Positions 1-6,808 of a DNA stretch of 6,808 bases are shown in pieces. The translations under genes and the position numbers were made by a program. The notes below the pieces were generated by a model that saw only the letters and a list, made by a program, of their open reading frames with translations, made no database searches and was not told the DNA's origin. Position 1 is the first letter of the stretch; every line of letters starts with the position of its first letter. Source of the DNA: Leptolyngbyaceae cyanobacterium SM1_3_5. Lineage in GTDB: Bacteria; Cyanobacteriota; Cyanobacteriia; Elainellales; Elainellaceae. The stretch covers positions 1 through 6,808 of the forward strand of contig JAAUTJ010000264.1 in the NCBI GenBank assembly GCA_012031475.1, given 5' to 3'.

Positions 1-5
1 GGGAA

Positions 6-186
6 TATTGAGATCTTGCACCTGTGTCATGAAGCGCCCTGAAATCAATTTCGGGCTAACAGCGAAAGTCAGTTAAAACTGACTGAAAGCCAAACTGCAC
101 AAGGGTTGCAACCCGTTTTGGGGTTTTGCCTCTTAGCCCGAATTTTAATTCAGGGCGTTGTTGCGACTGGTGCAAGATCTCAGAAT
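6..186. repeat. Palindromic multi-hairpin element (MITE-like or structured RNA)
   Basis: The ends are inverted copies: GAGATCTTGCACC at 10-22 is the exact reverse complement of 169-181, and similarity continues outward to about 6 and 186 with a two-base gap. Just inside, 35-59 and 133-157 are a second, imperfect inverted pair; each can also fold on itself through its GCCC/GGGC ends. The middle holds two more palindromes, a 7-bp stem with an AA loop at 68-83 and the perfect 12-mer GGGTTGCAACCC at 103-114. There is no room for a transposase. The architecture is that of a non-autonomous miniature inverted-repeat element, but a folded RNA with an outer stem and four inner hairpins is equally compatible. 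The left end is close to the window edge, so the true boundary and any target-site duplication cannot be seen. Confidence 0.6.
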
Positions 187-307
187 ACGTGGATCTTGAG
201 GCGTTTGGCGAATTACTGCGATCGCAGCAATGCATTCCTCTACCACATTAGATTTCTTGCATGAATCGAATTTTGCTCCTTGAAATTGCCAAAATTGAGC
301 CTCAAAG

Positions 308-325
308 TTCCCCATTCATGGGGGA
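308..325. repeat. Short G/C hairpin
   Basis: CCCCAT (310-315) and ATGGGG (318-323) form a 6-bp stem around a TC loop, extendable by one wobble pair and one T-A pair. It is followed by GATCTAGGGGCG rather than a T run, so it does not look like an intrinsic terminator. Similar C-run/G-run hairpins are common in intergenic DNA of cyanobacteria, and I take it to be such a dispersed repeat. Confidence 0.4.
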
Positions 326-362
326 TCTAGGGGCGTTTTAGGATTTGTGCAAGGGGTCTATT

Positions 363-396
363 GAATCGTTCCGTTGAATGAATCGTTCCGTTGAAC
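363..396. repeat. Two-copy 17-bp direct tandem repeat
   Basis: The 17-mer GAATCGTTCCGTTGAAT (363-379) is immediately repeated at 380-396, with only the last base changed from T to C. Two copies are too few to call a satellite. The repeat is most simply read as a slippage duplication in non-coding DNA. Confidence 0.75.
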
Positions 397-562
397 GGCG
401 CGATCTTCAAGCTCAGCATCGGCAATCCAAGCAGGCACAAATCAGATCAAGAATCAGATCGATTAATTTCTTCCTTCAAGGAATTGAAATTAAGCAGAAA
501 ATTCCGCTCAAATCACAACCGCAAGACGTTAATATCCGATATTGTTGCTCGTCGATCGCTCC

Positions 563-566
563 AGGA
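563..566 (+). promoter_or_regulatory. Ribosome binding site for the small membrane protein
   Basis: AGGA ends 7 bases before the ATG at 574. This spacing, and the fact that recognisable protein begins at that ATG, supports 574 as the start over the upstream TTG at 391. Confidence 0.45.
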
Positions 567-573
567 ACGCTTC

Positions 574-857
574 ATGAAAGTTTGGCTTGCTACCGTTATC
601 GTCCTTTTTGGCGTTGTCGAACTTTTTCAGTGGGTGAGCGACTCCAGTTGGCTCCAGCGGCTCGCCCTGTTGCCCACGCCCGTTTTGGTTGCTGCCGGAT
701 TGGGGCTGCGATCGCCTCCAACGCCAAAAAGCACCTGCCCTGGCAGGCTTGGCCGTCCGTCTCCGATGTTCCGCTCCAGCCAGCAGAATTGCAGCCGACG
801 CGATCGACCGCTGGTAGTCGGCAGGCTGAAAAGTCCTCGCAGGCTGAAAAGTCATAG
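574..857 (+). CDS. Small two-helix membrane protein, frameshifted
   Basis: The product begins MKVWLATVIVLFGVVELFQW, a first hydrophobic helix ending in ELFQW, followed by a short polar turn and a second hydrophobic stretch around LLPTPVLVAAGLG. The frame then breaks: restoring one G to the GGGG at 702-705 joins frame 1 to frame 3 and gives AIASNAKKHLPWQAW directly after the second helix, then a Pro/Gln-rich tail ending at the TAG of 855-857. The corrected protein has about 94 residues. The pattern of helix, ELFQW, second helix and AIASN resembles a small conserved cyanobacterial membrane protein of unknown function; this is from memory and no role can be assigned. The tail contains a duplicated QAEKS caused by an 18-bp repeat. 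It lies about 180 bases before the NRPS locus and is probably unrelated to it. Confidence 0.55.
818..853. repeat. 18-bp imperfect tandem duplication in the small gene
   Basis: GCAGGCTGAAAAGTC at 821-835 recurs exactly at 839-853 with a period of 18. It adds six residues, in frame, to the C-terminus of the small membrane protein (QAEKS twice). Confidence 0.75.
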
Positions 858-936
858 AGAGGCGATCGAGACAGGTTACGAACGAAGCAAGTTACGAAAG
901 ATGTTTAAGCGCAAAGAATATTAAATTTACTTATGC

Positions 937-986
937 AAAAAATTACAGGTCTTTTGCTTCAAATCTACCCAAAAGCATAATTTTTT
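937..986. repeat. AT-rich stem-loop in the NRPS leader
   Basis: AAAAAATTA (937-945) is the reverse complement of TAATTTTTT (978-986), and inside it CTTTTG (951-956) pairs with CAAAAG (970-975), leaving a 13-base apical loop. The inner hairpin followed by CATAATTTTTT could act as a weak intrinsic terminator for the small gene upstream, although its stem has little G/C. It could also be part of the NRPS leader. Confidence 0.4.
954..981 (+). promoter_or_regulatory. Possible sigma-70-type promoter for the NRPS genes
   Basis: TTGCTT (954-959) and CATAAT (976-981) are separated by 16 bases. The -10 matches TATAAT at five of six positions and the -35 keeps TTG. It sits 55 bases before the NRPS start codon and overlaps the stem-loop at 937-986. 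AT-rich DNA produces such matches by chance, so this is only a candidate. Confidence 0.25.
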
Positions 987-1035
987 CTTGCCTTTTCGCC
1001 TTAAAACTAAGTGAACCGAGGCGGACAAAGCGTGA

Positions 1036-4000
1036 ATGATTGCAGGCAAATGGGATCACAGTTTTGCTGAGGAAGTTTTCGTCTTTCCGGCTTCTTTTTC
1101 GCAACAGAGATTGTGGTTTATTGAACAGCTTGTTCCCGAAGCAGCGCTCTACACGATTCCGCTGGTTTTTCAGCTAAGCGGTTTCCTCGATCGAGCGATT
1201 CTTGAAGCCAGCCTTCAGGCGCTCGTCACACGGCACGAAAGCTTACGAACCACGTTTGAATTTGTCGATGGACAGTTGATGCAGGCGATCGCTGCTCATC
1301 AACAAATTTCACTGCCGCTGATTGATTTACAAACGCTGCCTGTCGCAACTCGCAAATCGATCGCGCTAACAGAAATTCGGCAGGCGATCGAGCAGCCGTT
1401 TGATCTGCATCAGGGGCCATTGTTGCGAGTCAAGCTGTGGCAAATTGCCGCTCAAGAACATCTGTTACTCATTCTGCTGCATCACATTATTTTCGATGAA
1501 TGGTCGAGCGGCATTTTGATTCGAGAATTAGGAGCGGTTTATGGTGCGATCGCCAATCAACAATCTGTTTCACTGCCTGAATTACCGATTCAATATGCCG
1601 ACTTTGCTCACTGGCAGCGCGAATGGCTCCAGGGTGAAGTTCTAGCAACGCAGCTTGCCTATTGGCGACAGCAACTCAAAGATATTTCGACGCTCAATCT
1701 ACCTGCGGCGGCTCCGCGTCAAGCCACACAAAGCTATCAGGGCGCAATTCAATTCTTGGAATTGCCGCAATCTTTACTTGATGCGATCGAAGCCCTCAGC
1801 CAGCAGGCAGGCGTCACGTTATTTATGACGCTGCTGGCTGCTTTTCAAACACTTTTGCATCGCTACAGTGGGCAAACTGATATTGCCATTGGTTCACCGA
1901 TCGCCAATCGTCACCGCAGCGAACTCGAAGGCTTAATCGGCTTTTTGGTGAATAGTTTGGTGCTGCGATCGAATCTCGAAGGCGACCCAACTTTTTGGGA
2001 ACTGCTCGATCGCGTCCGTGAAGTGACGATCGCGGCTTATGCCCACCAAGATTTGCCGTTTGAGAAGCTAGTTGAAGAACTTCAGCCTGTTCGCAACCTA
2101 AGCCAAAATCCGCTGTTTCAAGTCGTATTCGCGCTGCAAAATACCCCGATCGAGCAGCTAGAATTTCCCAATCTAACGCTAAGTTCGATCGAGTTTGAAA
2201 CCAAAACCACTCGATTTGATTTGGAACTTTACGTCTGGAAATGCACTGATAACTTTAGAAGTTTGTGGGGCACAGGTTGGCAGCAAACGGACGGCTTGCG
2301 CGGCGTGATTGTCTACAACACTGATTTGTTTGAAGCGGACGCGATCGCCGCTCTTCGACAGCATTTTCAAACGCTGCTAGAGGGCATTGTCGCAAATCCA
2401 AATCAGCCTTTATCAGCGCTGCCGCTCCTCACCAATTCAGAACAGCGATCGCGAATCAACGGCTGGAAAAACACGCAGTCTTACTATTCGGAGAAATGCA
2501 TTCATCAGCAGTTTGAAGCGCAAGCTGAGCAGCAGCAAGACGCTATCGCCCTGCAATTTTCCGATCGAAAGTTTACGTATCGATCGCTCAATCAGGGCAG
2601 CAATCAGCTTGCTCACTATTTGAAAAAGCTGGGTGTTTGTGCAGAAATGCCAGTCGGAATTTGCTTGCAGGATGCCGAAGCGATCGCGGCAATGCTGGCC
2701 GTCCTGAAAGCAGGTGGCGCTTACGTTCCGCTCGATGCTAGCTATCCGATCGATCGCCTGCATTTTATGCTGAAGGATGCCAATATTTCGATCGTTTTGA
2801 CTCAAAAGCAGTGGGCAGACGCGCTCAGAATGGATGGCGTCAGCGTGATTTGTTTGGAGCAGGAATGGGGCGCGATCGCCCAAGAATCCGAAGCCAACTT
2901 ATCACTCGATTGCAAACCCGATCAGCTTGCGTATGTCATGTACACTTCTGGCTCAACGGGTGCGGCCAAAGGCGTGATGATTCCGCATCGAGCCGTAATG
3001 CGATTAGTTTGCGAGACAAACTATGTGCAGATTGAATCGGGCGATCGAATCGCTCAAATTGCAAATCTTGCCTTTGATGCGGCTACGTTTGAAGTTTGGG
3101 GCGCTTTATTGAACGGCGCAATGCTGATTGGCATCGATCGAGACACAACGCTTTCACCTGTTGATTTTGCAGCTACAATTCAACACCAAAGCATCAGCAT
3201 TTTGTTTCTGACAACGGCTTTGCTCAACCAAACCGCGAGTCAAGTTCCCGATGCGTTTCGATCGCTCAAAACTTTACTGTTCGGTGGCGAACTAGCAAAT
3301 GTCGATCGAGTGCGATCGATTCTTCAGCACGGTAAGCCTCAGCGATTGATTCACGTTTATGGTCCTACTGAAAATACAACTTTTTCGACCTGGTATGAGG
3401 TGCAAAACATTTCAGAAAATGCTACGACGATCGCGATTGGGCAAGCCATTTCCAATACGCAAGTTTATGTTTTAGATGCAAATTTGAATCCGGTTCCTCC
3501 TGGTGCAGTGGGTGAAATTTACCTAGGTGGGGATGGATTGGCGATCGGCTATCTCAACCGTCCAGAGTTGACGGTGGAAAAATTTGTTTCCAGTCCGTTT
3601 GATAATTCGCGGCTGTATAAAACGGGCGATCGCGCCTTTTTATCACGTTGATGATTATCACATTGATGGTAATTTGGAGTTTTTGGGGCGAACTGATGCT
3701 CAGGTAAAAATTCGCGGCTTTCGGATTGAACTCGGAGAAATTGAAGCAGTTTTGGCGCAGCATCCACAGATACAAACGGCGATCGTCACGGTGCGAGAAA
3801 TCGAAAGCGATCGACAACTAATTGCTTATTTTGTGTCAAATGCTGCACCACCAAGCGATCGAGAACTGCGCGATTTTCTGAAAGTTAAGCTGCCTGTTTA
3901 TATGCTGCCTGCTGTTTTTATTGCACTGGATACTTTGCGCTGACGGTCAACGGCAAAGCGATCAGCGATCGCTTCCTGCGCCTTCGATCGCTCCGCTGGA

Positions 4001-4317
4001 AGCCGTTCAAACTGCACCACAAACAACGCTTGAAAAGTCGATCGCGCAAATTTGGACGCAGCTTTTGGGGCGGGAGGTGGGCATTCACGACAACTTTTTT
4101 TGAACGGGGCGGACATTCGCTGCTGGCAACGCAGCTAGTGTCGCGGATTCGCGATCGATTTCAGGTTGAACTGCCACTCCGCAGCATTTTTGCAGCCCCG
4201 ACGATCGCCCAGCTTGCGAGTCAAATTGAAGCGGTGGGGGCGGTGCAAACTTCGCCAATGAAAATCGATCGCGCCGAGTGGCCGGAACAAACTCGCCGGG
4301 AGGAAATGGAACTGTGA
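1036..4317 (+). CDS. NRPS subunit 1: C-A-T module, probably isoleucine-specific (frameshifted)
   Basis: Cytoplasmic megasynthase that selects, activates and condenses one amino acid. An in-frame TGA lies directly before the ATG at 1036, which fixes the start. The corrected product has about 1093 residues. The C domain (about 14-445) has FSQQRLWF, HHIIFDEWS (H149, H150, D154) and NPLFQVVFALQ. The A domain (about 485-990) has YTSGSTG at 636-642, FDAATFEVW, YGPTE at 775-779, YKTGD at 861-865, QVKIRGFRIELGEIE and NGK. The carrier domain has GGHSL with phosphopantetheine site S1028. Pocket residues, aligned by eye to GrsA, are D681, A682, F685, F724, L748, G750, V774, T782, F783 and the Lys of NGK. 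The coding frame breaks at four places, an extra T in 3637-3641, a lost base near 3938-3940, another near 3957-3960 and an extra T in 4095-4101, so it returns to the starting frame. The acidic tail REEMEL ends at the TGA shared with the next gene. There is no epimerase. Confidence 0.9.
3640..3669. repeat. 15-bp tandem duplication inside the A domain
   Basis: TTATCACGTTGATGA (3640-3654) is followed directly by TTATCACATTGATGG (3655-3669), with two mismatches. In the corrected frame it inserts five residues, YHVDD, between the TGD and DGN motifs. Removing one copy gives TGDRAFYHIDGN, the usual spacing of NRPS A domains. Confidence 0.7.
4298..4303 (+). promoter_or_regulatory. Ribosome binding site for NRPS subunit 2
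   Basis: GGGAGG lies inside the end of NRPS 1, 13 bases before the ATG at 4317. The spacing is long, but the TGATG overlap of stop and start means terminating ribosomes can restart there, so the site need not be optimal. A GTG at 4314 in the same frame is a possible alternative start, and a GTG at 4278 would only add residues foreign to the docking domain. Confidence 0.45.
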
Positions 4318-6808
4318 TGAGCATTGCGGAATTTTTGGTGGAGCTACATCGGCTGGATGTGCAGGTGTCGATCGAGGGCGATCGCCTGCGCTGTTCGGCT
4401 CCAGAGGGAACGCTGACGGCAGAATTGCAGCAGCAGTTGCGCGATCGCAAAAGTGAACTGCTCGCCTTTTTGCAAGAGGTTCGATCGTGCTCAGCCGAGT
4501 CGATTTCGCCCGCTGTGCCCAAGCCGCTGTATCCGCTCTCGTTCGCTCAGCAGCGCTTGTGGTTTCTCTATCAGCTTGCGCCGGACAATCCGTTTTACAA
4601 CGTGCCTGCGGCAATTTGGCTGCGCGGCGCGATCAATGCCTTGGCACTGGAGCGATCGTTTGATGCGATCGTGCGGCGACATACGGCGTTGCGGACGCGC
4701 TTTGCTGTGATCGACGGACAGCCGATGCAGCAAATTCTCTTGGAAATGCCGATCGCGCTGTCTCTACTGGATTTGCGATCGATTCCGCTGACCGAACGAG
4801 CAGCGGTTGCCCAGCAGTTTGCCGCTCAAGAGGCGGGGCGATCGTTTCGCTTGGGCGATCAGCCGCTGGTGCGCGTCACGCTGCTGCAATTCGATTCGGC
4901 TGAGGCCATGCTGCTGCTGACGATGCATCACATTGTTGCGGATGGCTGGTCGTTGGGCGTGTTGATGCGCGAACTGGGAATCGCTTACGCGGCGACTGTC
5001 GAGGGTCGATCGCCCGATCTGCCGCTGCTGCCGATTCAATACACAGACTTCAGCGAGTGGCAGCGGCATCGACTGCAAGGCGACTTTTTGGAAAGTCAGC
5101 TCGCCTATTGGCGATCGCAACTGCAAGATTTGCCGACGCTCGCCTTGCCGATCGATCGGCCTCGTCCCGCCGTTCAGTCTTACCGGGGGGCAACCGTGCC
5201 GCTGCACTATGCGCCCGAAATTGCGGACGGTTTAACGAATTTGAGTCAGCAAGCAGGCGCATCGCTATTTATGACGCTGCTGGCCGCCTTTGCCGTCCTG
5301 CTGCATCGCTACACCGAACAGACGGACATTGCGATCGGGTCGCCCATTGCCAACCGCGATCGATCGGAACTCGAAGGCTTGATCGGCTTTTTTGTGAATA
5401 GTTTGGTGTTGCGCGTTGATCTCACAGGAAATCCGACGTTTCGCGAACTGCTCGATCGCGTCCGGGATGTGGCGATCGCCGCCTACGCCCATCAAGAATT
5501 GCCGTTTGAGAAGCTGGTGGAGGAGCTTGATCCCGATCGCGATCTGAGTCGAAATCCGCTGTTTCAGGTCGCCTTTGCTCTGCAAAATGCGCCGATGCAG
5601 CCGCTCAACCTGCCAAACGTGACGCTGGAACCCGCACCGCTGCAAGCTCAAACGACGCGATTTGATCTGGAAGTTCACCTGTGGGAGCCGTTGCACGGTC
5701 TGCATAGCCTGTGGCAGGCGGAGGCGGGCTTGAGCGGATTCATTTCCTACAGTACCGATTTGTTCGATCGCGCCACGATCGATCGCCTGCATCGCCCACT
5801 TCCAAATAGCTCCTCGCTGGCATCGTTGCCGATCCCGACGCGCCGCTGTCCGATCTGCCGATTTTGACGTTGGCCGAGCAGCAGCAGATCGCAGCGTGGA
5901 ACCAAACCGCAACCGACTCGATTGATCCCCTTTTCACGAAATTTTGAGCAACACGCGCAGCAGACTCCCGATGCAGTCGCGATCGTCACCGAGTCCGCCA
6001 CGCTCACCTATGCCGAACTGAATCAGCAAGCCGATCGACTGGCGCAAATCCTGCGGCAAACAGGCGTCCAGCCAGATTTTTGGTCGGCCTCTGCGTCGAT
6101 CGATCGGTGGAAATGGCGATCGGCATTCTTGGCATTCTCAAGGCGGGCGGTGCGTATGTGCCGCTTGATCCCAGCTATCCAATCGATCGACTGGCGTTCA
6201 TGCTCACCGATACCCAGGTGAAAATTCTGCTGACGCAATCGGCGCTGGTGGACAAGTTGCCGCCTTGTGAAGCTGAGATTTTCTGTCTCGATCGCCCGCT
6301 GCCTGAAGCGATCCCCACAGCGCGATCGATCCCCACGCCCGACCATCTCGCCTACGTGATCTACACTTCCGGCTCGACCGGGGTTCCCAAAGGCGTCCTG
6401 ATTACGCAGCGCGGTTTGAGCAACGTGGTGACGGCGCAGCGATCGTTTGGGGCGAATCGATCGAGCCGGATTTTGCAGTTCAGTTCGCTCAGCTTTGATG
6501 CTTCCGTCTTCGAGATCGCGCTGGCTTGGGGATCAGGCGGCACACTTTACATTCCGCCCAAAGCGGCACAACTGCCGGGGATCGCCTTCACCCAGTTTTT
6601 GCAGCAGCAGGCGATTACACACGCCCTGATCACGCCTGCCGTCCTCAATGTTTTGCCTGCTGCTGACCTGCCCGCCCTGCAAACGCTGATCACCGGAGGC
6701 GAAATGGGTTCGCAGTCCGTCATCGATCGCTGGTCAGTCAATCGCCGCTTCTTCAACGCCTATGCCCACGAGGCGACAACTTGGGCAACAATGGCCGAAC
6801 TGCATCCG
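4317..6808 (+). CDS. NRPS subunit 2: TubC docking domain, C domain, partial A domain (frameshifted)
   Basis: Second megasynthase, cut off by the window end; about 830 residues are visible. Residues 1-55 (MSIAEFLVELHRLDVQV, then IEGDRLR, APEGTLT and RDRKSELLAFL) match the TubC_N beta-hairpin docking domain, which sets the start at the ATG overlapping the previous stop. The C domain (about 68-495) has FAQQRLWF, MHHIVADGWS with H204, H205 and D209, and NPLFQVAFALQ; it is canonical for peptide-bond formation. The A domain begins near 5933 (FEQHAQQTPDAVAIV) with LTYAELN, LKAGGAYVPLD, YTSGSTGVPKG, FDASVFEIA and LQTLITGGE. The expected YGPTE motif reads YAHE (6761-6772). The coding frame breaks at an extra C in 5795-5797, an extra base near 5808-5810, an extra C in 5927-5930 and a missing T in 6077-6081; it is then open to the window end. 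Substrate is not predictable. The coding style is more GC-rich than in NRPS 1. Confidence 0.88.

Larger units (their letters stand above)
187..573. other. Intergenic stretch without a supported gene
   Basis: I find no convincing coding region here. A frame that is open from 391 into the small membrane-protein gene starts with TTG and its first 61 codons show no recognisable protein character. The stretch holds a HIP1 site inside a 12-bp palindrome (216-227), a short hairpin (308-325), a 17-bp tandem repeat (363-396), and AT-rich sequence from about 455 to 540. The TAATAT at 530-535 could be a -10 element for the downstream gene, but no -35 matches it. Confidence 0.55.

Noticed and set aside
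6..186. tRNA or similar cloverleaf
   Set aside because: It is far too long, and has no T-loop or anticodon arm pattern. The branching only superficially resembles a cloverleaf.
363..396. CRISPR repeats
   Set aside because: The two 17-bp copies are directly adjacent with no spacer.
530..535. TAATAT as a promoter -10 element
   Set aside because: No reasonable -35 lies 16-18 bases upstream, and the surrounding AT-rich DNA yields such matches by chance.
391..573. N-terminal extension of the small membrane protein from a TTG start
   Set aside because: It has no recognisable protein character, whereas the ATG at 574 has a nearby AGGA and begins the hydrophobic helix.
1036..3651. A stand-alone C-A protein ending at 3651
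   Set aside because: The A domain stops abruptly after YKTGDRA, and its conserved remainder follows immediately in another frame.
3637..4103. Programmed ribosomal frameshifting
   Set aside because: There are several shifts in both directions at unrelated sites in three genes, without a consistent slippery heptamer and downstream structure.
4085..4614. Two overlapping - strand open frames across the carrier and docking region
   Set aside because: They are low-complexity, Arg/Ser/Ala-rich and opposite conserved NRPS sequence.
5265..5912. Long - strand open frame of 215 codons opposite the C domain of NRPS 2
   Set aside because: It lies antisense to a region with clear C-domain motifs, is rich in Arg and Gln as expected from the complement of HIP1-rich coding DNA, and resembles no protein I know.

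Overview
The window comes from a cyanobacterium. It is dense in the HIP1 octamer GCGATCGC and in CGATCG, both inside and outside genes, which is a cyanobacterial hallmark. The best-supported content is the start of a nonribosomal peptide synthetase (NRPS) locus on the + strand. No + strand gene in the window belongs to another biosynthetic system, and I see no supported gene on the - strand.

Layout. Bases 6-186 form a palindromic, multi-hairpin element that looks like a miniature inverted-repeat element or a structured RNA. Bases 187-573 carry no gene I can support, only small repeats and hairpins. A small two-helix membrane protein gene (574-857) follows, broken by one missing G. Bases 858-1035 are the intergenic leader of the NRPS locus, with an AT-rich stem-loop and a possible promoter. 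The first NRPS gene (1036-4317) encodes one complete extension module, condensation-adenylation-carrier (C-A-T). The second NRPS gene (4317-6808, running off the window) begins with a TubC-type docking domain, followed by a C domain and the first part of an A domain.

How they work together. The stop codon of NRPS 1 overlaps the ATG of NRPS 2 (TGATG). NRPS 1 ends in an acidic tail and NRPS 2 starts with a beta-hairpin docking domain, so the two proteins are probably translated together and hand the growing peptide from T1 to C2. The binding-pocket residues of A1 read D-A-F-F-L-G-V-T-F-K, which I recall as an isoleucine code. No epimerase, methyltransferase or thioesterase lies within the window.

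Caveat. All three genes contain single-base insertions or deletions, mostly in homopolymers, that break otherwise well-conserved proteins. Every in-frame stop that I see is explained by one of these shifts. This fits an unpolished assembly better than old gene decay, but resequencing would be needed to decide. Coordinates for the three genes span the breaks, and protein descriptions refer to the frame-corrected products.
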